A stretch of DNA of 64,000 nucleotides. It comes from Gillisia sp. Hel_I_86 (lineage in GTDB: Bacteria; Bacteroidota; Bacteroidia; Flavobacteriales; Flavobacteriaceae). The notes under the pieces are model-generated. The model did not search any database. It was not told the origin of the DNA and saw only the letters and a list, made by a program, of their open reading frames with translations. Both the position numbers and the translations under genes were made by a program. Shown here piece after piece: positions 17,806-27,438 of this stretch (position 1 is its first letter; the number at the start of each line of letters is the position of its first letter). Location: contig NZ_VISE01000001.1 in the NCBI RefSeq assembly GCF_007827275.1, positions 558,001-622,000 of the forward strand, given 5' to 3'.

Positions 17806-18666
17806 CTATCTGCTTGGACTACTCCCAAATTTAGACTTTAAAAATTTAATGGGTTTTAAAATTGTTTTTCCAATTTTAAACTCAATTCTGCGGGTATTTT
17901 TTAATTTTTCTTTTTCTTCCGCTTCAATTCGTTTTAACAAATCCTCAATAAACAAAGTATAATGCTCTTTATAAAGATTGGAATGCTTGAAATAAATATA
18001 CTTTTGCAGTTCATATTTAATTTTATTTGCGTCTATTCTCATAGATTGTTTTTTCTGCCGATAATTAAAGAGGGGTTCATTAATTACATAAGCTTCTCCA
18101 CTTCCAGCTAAAAGCCTTATATAAAATTCCCAATCCTCGTATCCTTTAATCATTTTTTCATCATACCCTTTTACAGTTTCCCACTCCTTTTTTCTATAAA
18201 GCGAATTACCAATGGCAGCATTGAAAAGCAAAAATTTTTCAATACCTCCACCTGAAGGCTTAAAAATGTCAATAATGCCTTCTTCGTTAAATCTCCTCGC
18301 ATAGCAGGTGGCTATTTTTATATCTTCTGAACTCTGAAGTACTTCAGCAGCTTTGGCACAAAATTCTGGTTCGAAGAAATCATCGGAATCCAGAACCAAA
18401 ATAAGGTCTCCATTAGATTGGTTTATACCCGCATTTCTGGCAGCACTCAATCCTTTATTCTCCTGTGTTATTAGTAGATCAATTTTGGTTTTTATGTTTG
18501 CTAAAACTTTTTTAGTTTTTAAATTGGAGCCGTCATCAACTACTATAATTTCTTTGTTTTTATAGGTTTGTTCAATCGCTGATTGCACGCTTTTTACAAT
18601 ATAATAAGGATCATTATAGCAAGGAATTACTATTGAAATTAAAGGATCTGGTTTATTCATAATCAT
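17806..18666 (-). CDS. Glycosyltransferase family 2, paralogue of the 19614-20468 gene
   Basis: A 286-residue GT-A enzyme: ISIVIPCYNDPYYIVKSVQSAIEQTY, EIIVVDDGSNLKTKKVL, LSAARNAGINQSNGDLILVLDSDDFFEPEF and GYEDWEFYIRLL. It resembles the gene at 19614-20468 along its whole length (same IPCYND start, same RRF/H-x-GxI loop, same YEDWxF motif and a lysine-rich C-terminal tail), so the two are paralogues flanking the fucosyltransferase gene. An internal methionine follows the first by two residues (MIM start), so the precise start is uncertain. Confidence 0.9.
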   Translation of the reverse strand: MIMNKPDPLISIVIPCYNDPYYIVKSVQSAIEQTYKNKEIIVVDDGSNLKTKKVLANIKTKIDLLITQENKGLSAARNAGINQSNGDLILVLDSDDFFEPEFCAKAAEVLQSSEDIKIATCYARRFNEEGIIDIFKPSGGGIEKFLLFNAAIGNSLYRKKEWETVKGYDEKMIKGYEDWEFYIRLLAGSGEAYVINEPLFNYRQKKQSMRIDANKIKYELQKYIYFKHSNLYKEHYTLFIEDLLKRIEAEEKEKLKNTRRIEFKIGKTILKPIKFLKSKFGSSPSR

Positions 18667-18688
18667 TTTTAACGATTAAAGCACTAAA

Positions 18689-19594
18689 TTATAGCCTGAT
18701 CCACTTTTGTGGAATTAAATCTTTAGAATTCTTCTCTTGCTCAGCATCCAAAAACCACTTTTTGGGAGCAATGATTATCTTATCGGAATGTTCATTCAGC
18801 CAAGCTGCCCACCAACTAAAGGAGCTATTAGCTATTATATTATGGTTACATAAGCTCATTAAATACATATCCTTCCAGCTATCTTCCTCCGTGTTTCCAG
18901 GAACAAAAATATTTTTATTAGGAAAATTTTTAAATTCCTGCTGAACCCATTGTATATCGTCGGAAAAGAAAACTAAATTAAAATTAGTTAATCGCGATGA
19001 AAAGAATGCAATAGCTTTTTTATAGTAGGACATGGTACAGTTTCCGTGAAAATTCTTTGTTTTATCGTCTGCCACATAATCACCCCGCCGAACATGGATA
19101 GAGACAGAGATTCCTGAAACTATTAGAAGCCTAATTTTCTCATTCCTTTCATCTAACTCATTTATAGGAAATTTAAAAATATTCTGTATAAATTTTTCTC
19201 TTCTTGAGAAATAATTATGACTTTGAAAGTATCCTTTTAAATAAACAGGTGCTTGTAAATTTAGCACCTTAGGATCAAAACCAAATGATAATTCCTCATA
19301 AACCTTGGGATAATTTAAACCCAGTTTTTTCTTCAACTTCTCAAGTGTAGTTAAGATATAAAAAAAATAAATTTCCTCTTTGGTCGCTACCCTTAATAAA
19401 TTATTAAAAATTCCAACGCTAAAGTATCTTGGGAAATTTTTTAAATTCTCATTGTTATCATTATAAAAGGAAGTATCAATTAAGACCTGGGAATTTTTCT
19501 TTTCTGCGATTAATTTTGCAATAACATATTGAAACATTTGGTTTCCCAAGCCACCAAAAAGTTTGATAATAACAAAATTTTTACTCCCAAACAT
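18689..19594 (-). CDS. GT11 alpha-1,2-fucosyltransferase
   Basis: The 301-residue product has the GT11 landmarks: IIKLFGGLGNQMFQYVIA near the N-terminus, YLKGYFQSHNYF, the GDP-fucose motif VSIHVRRGDYV and ANSSFSWWAAWLN. It would transfer L-fucose from GDP-fucose. The frame is open 93 bases further upstream, but those codons overlap the preceding gene; ATG at 19594 is chosen because AAGGAGGT lies 13 bases upstream. It depends on GDP-fucose from gmd and fcl, and gmd in this window is broken. Confidence 0.88.
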   Translation of the reverse strand: MFGSKNFVIIKLFGGLGNQMFQYVIAKLIAEKKNSQVLIDTSFYNDNNENLKNFPRYFSVGIFNNLLRVATKEEIYFFYILTTLEKLKKKLGLNYPKVYEELSFGFDPKVLNLQAPVYLKGYFQSHNYFSRREKFIQNIFKFPINELDERNEKIRLLIVSGISVSIHVRRGDYVADDKTKNFHGNCTMSYYKKAIAFFSSRLTNFNLVFFSDDIQWVQQEFKNFPNKNIFVPGNTEEDSWKDMYLMSLCNHNIIANSSFSWWAAWLNEHSDKIIIAPKKWFLDAEQEKNSKDLIPQKWIRL

Positions 19595-19607
19595 ATTTTG
19601 AATTTTT

Positions 19608-19615
19608 ACCTCCTT
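19608..19615 (-). promoter_or_regulatory. Strong Shine-Dalgarno AAGGAGGT before the fucosyltransferase
   Basis: On the minus strand AAGGAGGT precedes the ATG at 19594 by 13 bases. Such strong sites are rare in this group. It decides the start of the fucosyltransferase gene and overlaps the stop codon of the upstream GT2 gene, suggesting coupled translation. Confidence 0.6.
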
Positions 19616-20468
19616 ATTTTTCTGTGTTAGAGCCTTCATTGATTTTTCTTGCAATAAATTTAAAGGGTTGGAGAGCAGTAGCACCAAATTTATAGGTGAA
19701 AGTATTTTTTATTTTTCTTTTTTCTTTTTCTGATTTATCAATTCTGGAAAAAAGATTAATAATATTATCCTCATAATTATTAATGAAGATATCCTTATGC
19801 TTTATATAAATATAGGCGAGAAGATCATATTTAAAAGAAAGGTCTGCAAAATGATTTCGTGATTTTTCTTTTAAACGATAATGGAATAGGTGCTCTTTTA
19901 AAATGTAAATCTTCCATCCTGCTTTAGTGATTGAAATATTAAAATCCCAATCCTCATAACCCTTTTCCATTTTTTCATCATACCCATGAACATCCTGCCA
20001 AATTTTTTTCCTGAATAATGAACTTGCAAGCGCTCCATTCTTAATTAAAAGGCCTTTTGCCTCGCCACCACTGGAAATAATCTCACCACGTATTGTATTT
20101 CCAATAAAGAGGTGAGCATGGCAACTTACCAACCCAACTTTTGGATAATTATCTAAAACGGCTGCCGCCTTTTGAATAAAAGTGGGTTCAAAATAATCAT
20201 CCGCATCCAAAGTGAGTATATATTCTCCATTTGCAGCCATGATTCCCCTGTTCCTTGCACCACTAGGACCTTTGTTTTCCTGATAAATTAAAAGATGAGC
20301 TTTTTCATTTAGCCTTTTTAAGACCTCTTTGGTTTTTTGATCAGATCCATCATCAATTATGATTATTTCTCTGTTGGAGTAAGTTTGGCCTAAGATAGAT
20401 TGAACTGCTTTTTCGATATAAGCACCATCGTTATAACAGGGAATTACTACGGAAACTAATTTATCCAT
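19614..20468 (-). CDS. Glycosyltransferase family 2, paralogue of the 17806-18666 gene
   Basis: A 284-residue GT-A enzyme: VSVVIPCYNDGAYIEKAVQSILGQTY, EIIIIDDGSDQKTKEVL, PSGARNRGIMAANGEYILTLDADDYFEPTF and GYEDWDFNISI. Full-length similarity to the gene at 17806-18666 indicates duplication, with the fucosyltransferase inserted between the copies. It starts 5 bases after the upstream GT4 gene. Confidence 0.9.
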   Translation of the reverse strand: MDKLVSVVIPCYNDGAYIEKAVQSILGQTYSNREIIIIDDGSDQKTKEVLKRLNEKAHLLIYQENKGPSGARNRGIMAANGEYILTLDADDYFEPTFIQKAAAVLDNYPKVGLVSCHAHLFIGNTIRGEIISSGGEAKGLLIKNGALASSLFRKKIWQDVHGYDEKMEKGYEDWDFNISITKAGWKIYILKEHLFHYRLKEKSRNHFADLSFKYDLLAYIYIKHKDIFINNYEDNIINLFSRIDKSEKEKRKIKNTFTYKFGATALQPFKFIARKINEGSNTEK

Positions 20469-20472
20469 CTGT

Positions 20473-21597
20473 TTATTTTTGAAAAAAAAGATCCTCTAAT
20501 TTTTCTACTTTAGGGGTATTGGAGCATTGGGAAATATACGTTTGTCGTATGGAATTTGAAAGTGTTTTATATTCTATTTTTTTCAATTCTATTAATTGTT
20601 GTGCCATTTCAAACATTTCATCAAATTTATTCACAATTAGAAAGTCATGATCCTTAAATCTTGTTTGCATAGCTCCAACATTATAAGATAAAACGGGAAT
20701 GCCTGCTGCCATGGCTTCCAGACCTGTTAATGGTCCTGTTTCAAACTCAGAAGTTATAAGGAAGAAGGAAATATTTTTATAAAACAAATGAGTTTGGGCG
20801 GGGGGGATGTTCATCTTAATTAACTTAATAAATTGGTTTAAATGAAGAGAAATTATCAACTCGTTCAACTGATCAAAATATTCTTCATCTCCTTTCCCTT
20901 GGATTATTAAAGTAGCATTTTTCCCATTGGAATTTAGCCTTTCTATCAGTCTTATAGCTTGTTCAATCCTTTTCTCTTTTGAAAACCGGCAAAGCATTCC
21001 AAAAGTAAATTTTCTAGTGGTTTCAGTTTGCAAAAGTTTTTTTTCATTAGCTATAATCAAATCCTGAACAATCACATTATCGCTCTGTAAACTGATAGAT
21101 AAAAACTTTTGATGGAGAATATTAGATACAACAATTCTTTTCAAAGGCCTTAAAAATTGTTTTTTCCACTCCGGAATTTCTTCTTTGTAAACTATAGTAA
21201 ATTTGAGCAGGCATTTATTTCCTTTAAAATTATTAAGCAAGGGCAAGTAGTATTTTTGAGAAGTCATTGCAAAAATGTAAACATAATCAAATCCTTTTAA
21301 ACGTTTTAAAAACCAATACGCATTTTCAAGAAATGAAGTTTTTAAATTAAATGTGATCCTAAAAGCCTTGTTGATTTTTTTTACATTTTCATTTTTAAAG
21401 AAAGAAGGATAAGTACTAAACTTTATCTTGGGGTTGGAAGCGAGGTCTAAATAAATTGGATGGTTAGGCTTATATGGACAAAATATTTCAACTTGTTTAA
21501 ACTTGCCAGAATTTGCAAGTTCCTGGGCGGTTGTTAAGGTTTCTATCTCGGTTCCTCCCACTACAGAGAGATAAGGGGTGCTTATTAATAATTTCAT
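20473..21597 (-). CDS. Glycosyltransferase family 4 (GT-B)
   Basis: A 374-residue GT-B enzyme: MKLLISTPYLSVVGGTEIETLTTAQELA with the glycine-rich donor loop VVGGTE (about 12-17), FTFGMLCRFSKEKRIEQAIRLIERL (about 197-221) and the C-terminal motif FETGPLTGLEAMAAGIPVLSYNVGA (about 280-304). It is the first gene of its run; a repeat-rich 755-base gap lies upstream, so its own promoter is probably there, though I could not place one with confidence. Confidence 0.9.
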   Translation of the reverse strand: MKLLISTPYLSVVGGTEIETLTTAQELANSGKFKQVEIFCPYKPNHPIYLDLASNPKIKFSTYPSFFKNENVKKINKAFRITFNLKTSFLENAYWFLKRLKGFDYVYIFAMTSQKYYLPLLNNFKGNKCLLKFTIVYKEEIPEWKKQFLRPLKRIVVSNILHQKFLSISLQSDNVIVQDLIIANEKKLLQTETTRKFTFGMLCRFSKEKRIEQAIRLIERLNSNGKNATLIIQGKGDEEYFDQLNELIISLHLNQFIKLIKMNIPPAQTHLFYKNISFFLITSEFETGPLTGLEAMAAGIPVLSYNVGAMQTRFKDHDFLIVNKFDEMFEMAQQLIELKKIEYKTLSNSIRQTYISQCSNTPKVEKLEDLFFQK

Positions 21598-22352
21598 TTT
21601 AAAAAACTAGGGCTTTATTCTATGATTTTTCTGTTTATTCTTAATTTCTAAATGGTTTTGCTTACTAAAAATCACAAAATACCTAAGCTTGGGATTTATA
21701 ATTAGATTATAGAACTAAACTTATAATTTAGTTTGTTTGTCGGTAAAGTATCCTAAACTGAAAAATGACGTCATTCTGTCCCGACCGTTCGGGAGTTTCA
21801 GAATCTCATTTCAATGTAAATCAATACAATATTGAGACCCTGAAATAAATTACCATTGACGTGTTTTTATTTGTTTGTGAATCCTAGACCCTGAAACCAG
21901 TTACCATTGCCGTATTTTTATAAATTGCTGATTTATATATAATTATAGTACCTAATGCCTTGGCCATTTTTTAATGCGCTTTTTGTTCTCATTGCGGTAA
22001 TTCCAAGAATTTGTAAAACACTCCCTTTGGTCTATAAAGCTTTGATTAATTTTAATGATTGTTCATTTTTTTGTTTGTCCAAAAAAAACGGAACCGTACT
22101 CCCCCAGCTAAATTTTCTCCAAGGCTTCGAAAATTTTACGCTGGGGAAGCACTACACTGCAAAAAAGAAGTTCTTAAAAACGATAAATCTGCTAAGAACC
22201 ATCATACGTCAATTTCCTACGCTAGATAAATTTTTTTATCACAGGTCTCAGGGTGACGAAAGAACTTTTAGGACAGAAAACGGATATACATTAATTTAGT
22301 CTCTCTAAATACAATTAAAGGATTATAACTTTTTATTCTATAAATAATAGAT
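21598..22352. repeat. Intergenic region with repeat copies; no supported gene
   Basis: No convincing gene. Contents: a palindromic remnant near 21,770-21,880 (TTCTGTCCCGACC..., GACCCTGAAATAAATTACC), a second copy near 21,890-21,920 (GACCCTGAAACCAGTTACC) and the dispersed element that begins ACGTCAATTTCCTACG at 22206-22290. A plus-strand frame of 114 codons (21955-22299) runs into the repeat and has no family signature. The minus strand at about 21,958-22,045 reads NSWNYRNENKKR before a stop but I cannot assign it. Confidence 0.6.
22206..22290 (+). repeat. Dispersed element, copy 1 (ACGTCAATTTCC family)
   Basis: Begins ACGTCAATTTCCTACGCTAG, continues with an AT-rich centre and GGTGACGAAAGAACT, and ends near GGATATACA. 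Related copies sit at 56124-56177 and 60531-60612. Copies 1 and 3 are alike over the full length, copy 2 over the first 54 bases. Confidence 0.75.
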
Positions 22353-23141
22353 TTAAAATTTATTTAATAAACCAAACTTTATTAATAAATTAATCTTCTT
22401 AGATCCTTTTAAATTTTTAATTGTACTTCTTAGTTCGTTTAACTCATCCATTTCATAAAAAAAATTTTCAAAGTATTTTTTTAAAACTCGTTGCCTTTCC
22501 TCCATAATTATCTGTTCATTTTGATTATCTGCACTGATCCCATCCGAATAATAAGTACTAAGAAGGTTATCAACTTTTTTATAACTACAATTAAATTTAA
22601 AAAGTGCTAAAATCAAAAATTTCCAGTCTGACACTATCTTTAAATTTTCATCATATAAAGAAATTTCAGCAAATAAAGTCTTTTTTATAAAAACACATTG
22701 GTGGCATAAAGTACCATAAAATAGATCTGTAAAACGTAGATGACTAGGATATGAGATTATGTGTACATTGTTTTTATTTATAATCTGGATATTAAAATAT
22801 ACTAAATCGAAAAATCCTAATTCATGGATATTTTTAGATAGTACTTGATTACCAAATAAATGATCCCCACTGTTCAAAAACAACAAATACTCGCCATTGG
22901 CTGCTTTTATTCCCTTGTTCATCGCATTGTAAATCCCGGAATCCTTTTCACTTACCCAATAGTCAATTTTATTACTATGGCTTTCAATAAATTCCCTGCT
23001 CCCATCTATGGAACCTCCATCGATAACTATATATTCAAATTTCTGCCAGATTTGCCCAAAAATACTGAACATTGTCCTTTTGAGACCTTCAACATCATTT
23101 AGGTTTACCGTTATAAATGAAATTAGTGGCTTTTCAGGCAT
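22353..23141 (-). CDS. Glycosyltransferase family 2 (WcaE/PGL-like)
   Basis: A 262-residue GT-A enzyme of the subgroup with the signature [14 protein letters not shown] (about 36-49), [33 protein letters not shown] (about 65-97). In related enzymes the D-S/G-D motif is the metal site, here NSGD rather than DxD. It overlaps the downstream end of fcl by 8 bases. Predicted role: transfer of a hexose or deoxyhexose to the glycan. Confidence 0.9.
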   Translation of the reverse strand: MPEKPLISFITVNLNDVEGLKRTMFSIFGQIWQKFEYIVIDGGSIDGSREFIESHSNKIDYWVSEKDSGIYNAMNKGIKAANGEYLLFLNSGDHLFGNQVLSKNIHELGFFDLVYFNIQIINKNNVHIISYPSHLRFTDLFYGTLCHQCVFIKKTLFAEISLYDENLKIVSDWKFLILALFKFNCSYKKVDNLLSTYYSDGISADNQNEQIIMEERQRVLKKYFENFFYEMDELNELRSTIKNLKGSKKINLLIKFGLLNKF

Positions 23142-24081
23142 TTTGTTTCATAAATTTATGCTTATACACGTCTTTTATCCCCTCTTCCAACCCGATCGTA
23201 TGTTTCCAATCCAAACTATGGCTCAAACTTACATCAAGTAACTTTCTTGGGGTTCCATCCGGCTTTTCATTATTCCATATCAACTTTCCTTCATAACCAA
23301 CAATATCCTTTATTAGTAAAGCTAGGTCATGAATAGATATATCTTTCCCTGTTCCAATATTCACACTTATATTTCCTTGATACGTTTGCATTAAATGAAA
23401 GCAGGCTTCCGCTAGATCATCTACATGCAAAAATTCCCGCAAAGGAGTGCCTGTTCCCCACAGTTCCACAGGCTCATGGTAACCTGTTTTTTCATGGCAA
23501 ATCTTTGCTTCATGAAATTTGCGCAGCAAGGCAGGTGAAACATGAGCAGTATTTAAATCGTAATTATCATTGGGTCCATATAAATTGGTGGGCATTACAG
23601 AGATGAAATTACACCCATATTGCCTATTGTAATTTTCACACATTTTTACTCCAGCTATCTTCGCAATGGCATAAGGCTCATTGGTGGGTTCGAGTTCCCC
23701 TGTTAGCAAATAAGATTCTTTAATGGGTTGTGGGGCCAGTTTTGGGTAAATACACGATGATGCCAAAAACAACAATTTTTTAACCTTGTGCAAATAACTT
23801 TGATGGATCATATTGTTCTGGATCATCAAATTCTCATATAAAAACTGGGCTCTATATTTATTGTTGGCTTCTATCCCCCCAACCTTGGCAGCAGTTAAGA
23901 AAACATATTCGGGTTTTTCCTCTTCAAAAAACGCAATAACTGCCTGTTGATTTTTAAGATCGAGTTCTTTAGATGCTTTCTTTACGAGATTTGAATATCC
24001 TTCCTTTTCCAATTTCCTTACAAGTGCAGAACCCACCATTCCAGTATGACCTGCAACGTATATTTTAGAATCTTTCTCCAT
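23134..24081 (-). CDS. fcl: GDP-L-fucose synthase
   Basis: A 315-residue bifunctional epimerase/reductase that turns GDP-4-keto-6-deoxymannose into GDP-L-fucose using NADPH. It has the cofactor loop GHTGMVG (11-17), the ASSCIYP serine region (107-113) and the catalytic YAIAK (Y137, K141). All key residues are present. It lies 107 bases downstream of gmd, its natural partner, which is broken. It overlaps the next gene by 8 bases. If gmd is dead, Fcl has no local source of substrate. Confidence 0.95.
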   Translation of the reverse strand: MEKDSKIYVAGHTGMVGSALVRKLEKEGYSNLVKKASKELDLKNQQAVIAFFEEEKPEYVFLTAAKVGGIEANNKYRAQFLYENLMIQNNMIHQSYLHKVKKLLFLASSCIYPKLAPQPIKESYLLTGELEPTNEPYAIAKIAGVKMCENYNRQYGCNFISVMPTNLYGPNDNYDLNTAHVSPALLRKFHEAKICHEKTGYHEPVELWGTGTPLREFLHVDDLAEACFHLMQTYQGNISVNIGTGKDISIHDLALLIKDIVGYEGKLIWNNEKPDGTPRKLLDVSLSHSLDWKHTIGLEEGIKDVYKHKFMKQNA

Positions 24082-24188
24082 TTGTTGCGAATTTACCCGA
24101 ATTAAAATGAATTAACTCTAATTAAAAATAATTTTGAGAGGAAGTTCGTAGTTGAACCTTTGAATCTTGAACTTTGACCTTTTATTTT

Positions 24189-25299
<1,111 letters not shown>

Positions 25300-25309
25300 T
25301 TGTACTGGA

Positions 25310-26593
25310 TTAGATTTTATCGTTATTTTCAAGAATATTCTTAAACAATTTGTGGTACCTCTCCGCCTGAATTTTATGATCGTATTTAGCTAGTGCCTCC
25401 TTTCTGATTTTTTTACTATCAAACTTTTCAGGATCATTTAAAAATTCGGTTAAAGTTTCTACCAACGCATTAGCGCTTATTTCTTTGGTTAATAAGCCAT
25501 TTTTTCCGGGTTCTATCATATCTGGAATGCCACCAACAGGGAAACCAATTACAGGGGTGCCACACATTAATGATTCTAAAACCGTGTTTGGCAAATTATC
25601 CATAATAGAAGGAATTACAAAAATATCGGCTGCAGAGTAGGCAACGCTCATTAATCTTTCGTCTTTAATAGATCCTAATTCTATAATATCATTGTCAGAC
25701 TCAAGTTCAGCGTTTTTACTTCCAATAGCACATAAAATTAAATTTTCCATCTTAATTTGTTTAATGGCTCTCTTAAGAAACTCAAAACCTTTACGAGGGA
25801 TGCTTGTTGAATCTGCAACAAACAAAATCATTACTTTATCTTGGGGAATATTCAATAATTTTCTGGAAAATGCTTTATCCCTGGGCGCAAATATTTGGGG
25901 ATCTAAACCATACGGAATACATTGTACATCCATCCCCTTAAAGACTTCGCTATTTCTAGCCTCATTTGCCAACCAATGGGAAGGCGCCACAATTGTTAAA
26001 TTTTTAAAATATTCTAAAGCATTTTTTTTAATTTGAACAACTTTTTCAAATTCTTGTTTTTCGAAACCGGTAATTAATCTTTTTATTGGATAACCTTCTT
26101 CATCCAACCCTGAAAAAAGTTCGGTATAATGTTCCCCTCCAGAAAACGGATTCATATCATGGAGGGTCCATACAACAGGTTTTTTGTTGTTTTTAAAAAA
26201 ACTTTTATAATCCAGGAAATTTGCTACCCAATGAAGGTTTACAATATCGGCCTCTTTGTAAGCTGATGTTTGCATGATATCAAAATTGGACGCAGGATAA
26301 CTAAACATTTCCAATTTAGAAGCTCTTTTCCAAACAAAAGGGGTTTCTTTTAGAGGAGGGTTAGAATACAAATTAAGCTCTTTTAAAACCTTTTTTAAGC
26401 CCTTCTTTGCTTTTTGAAGTTTAGTGATTTTAAGCTGCAGTGGTTTGGCAATTTCTGCTGATGGAAGATTTTTCGTTTTCTTCTGTAAAAGTAAACTTGT
26501 TTTTACCCCGTTCTTAATTAATCCTTTATATAATCTAATACAGGAATTTGCAGCTCCTCCTTTATCGTAGGTATTTACAATTAAGATTTTCAT
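25310..26593 (-). CDS. Glycosyltransferase family 4 (WcaC-like)
   Basis: A 427-residue GT-B enzyme starting MKILIVNTYDKGGAANSCIRLYKGL, with the glycine donor loop GGAA (about 12-15), IVNLHWVANFLDYKSFF, WTLHDMNPFSGG, MILFVADSTSIPRKGFEFL and the C-terminal PSIMDNLPNTVLESLMCGTPVIGF (about 330-353). The HDMNPFSGGEHY block is characteristic of the colanic-acid WcaC-like group. It is 10 bases from the GTG of gmd, and overlaps the upstream methyltransferase by 4. Confidence 0.9.
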   Translation of the reverse strand: MKILIVNTYDKGGAANSCIRLYKGLIKNGVKTSLLLQKKTKNLPSAEIAKPLQLKITKLQKAKKGLKKVLKELNLYSNPPLKETPFVWKRASKLEMFSYPASNFDIMQTSAYKEADIVNLHWVANFLDYKSFFKNNKKPVVWTLHDMNPFSGGEHYTELFSGLDEEGYPIKRLITGFEKQEFEKVVQIKKNALEYFKNLTIVAPSHWLANEARNSEVFKGMDVQCIPYGLDPQIFAPRDKAFSRKLLNIPQDKVMILFVADSTSIPRKGFEFLKRAIKQIKMENLILCAIGSKNAELESDNDIIELGSIKDERLMSVAYSAADIFVIPSIMDNLPNTVLESLMCGTPVIGFPVGGIPDMIEPGKNGLLTKEISANALVETLTEFLNDPEKFDSKKIRKEALAKYDHKIQAERYHKLFKNILENNDKI

Positions 26594-27438
26594 AATTTTC
26601 TTCCCTCAATAAATAAAGAATCGGGTTTTCTAATTTCCTTATTAACTACATCTAGTTTATATTTCTCCCAATCTTTAATTCTGCTTTCAAAAGCATTACA
26701 TATTCTAATATCTGCAAAACCAACTTTTTTTAAGAGTTCTGTTAGTGAATAACGGTCATACATCCACTGATGAATTTCGCCAGATAATCTAAAGTTACCG
26801 GTATATACTATTTCTGCTTCAGGAATAGGTTCCTGAAGTTTAACTTTTTTTAGCAACCAAAATATATATCGTTTGATAAGTTTCTTAACCTTCTTCTTTC
26901 TGGAAGGTCTATATAAAGATTTATTTCCAACTGGCCTTTCCTTATTTTGTTCGGATAAAAAGGCTTCCCTGATATTTTTTCCTTCTAACCCAATCCTATT
27001 AAAGACATATTCTTCATTTGGTATAAAAGCTTGATGAAGATATTTCCCCATTTCACCGCCAGATTTATTTCTTACCATTTGGTCAAACAATTCTAGCTTT
27101 ATCCATTCATAATTATGTCTAGCATCATTACCTCCTTCAATTGCCAAATTTAAATTGCGTAAATATTCTATTGCTATGGTTTCCAAATCTGGGACTGCAA
27201 CCCTCATAATACCATTCTTTTTCAAAACCCGATTACATTCTTTCATTAGTTCCTCTCCATCCTTTTTTGAAAAATGTTCTAAAACATGGGAATGGTATAC
27301 CACCTCCATAGAAGCGTCATTCAGGGGAATTCCCTTTAATAAATTATGCTCTATTACATATTCACTGCTAGAGGTGAAATCTATATTAGTCCAATCTTTA
27401 TGATAGCTATTCCCACATCCTAAATTTAAAAACTTCAT
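26590..27438 (-). CDS. Class I SAM-dependent methyltransferase
   Basis: A 282-residue methyltransferase. Motif I is right at the N-terminus, FLNLGCGNSYH (3-13), followed by NIDFTS and MEVVYHSHVLEHFSKKDGEELM (about 44-65) and a post-motif proline strand MRVAVPDLE. A lysine-rich segment (RKKKVKKLIKRY) lies in the middle. It overlaps both neighbours by 4 bases. It probably methylates a sugar or terminal group of the glycan. Confidence 0.85.
   Translation of the reverse strand: MKFLNLGCGNSYHKDWTNIDFTSSSEYVIEHNLLKGIPLNDASMEVVYHSHVLEHFSKKDGEELMKECNRVLKKNGIMRVAVPDLETIAIEYLRNLNLAIEGGNDARHNYEWIKLELFDQMVRNKSGGEMGKYLHQAFIPNEEYVFNRIGLEGKNIREAFLSEQNKERPVGNKSLYRPSRKKKVKKLIKRYIFWLLKKVKLQEPIPEAEIVYTGNFRLSGEIHQWMYDRYSLTELLKKVGFADIRICNAFESRIKDWEKYKLDVVNKEIRKPDSLFIEGRKL

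Noticed and set aside
21955-22299. Plus-strand frame of 114 codons
   Set aside because: It runs through the ACGTCAATTTCC repeat, has no family motif and its composition is not protein-like. A minus-strand NSWNYRNENKKR fragment in the same place was also left unassigned.
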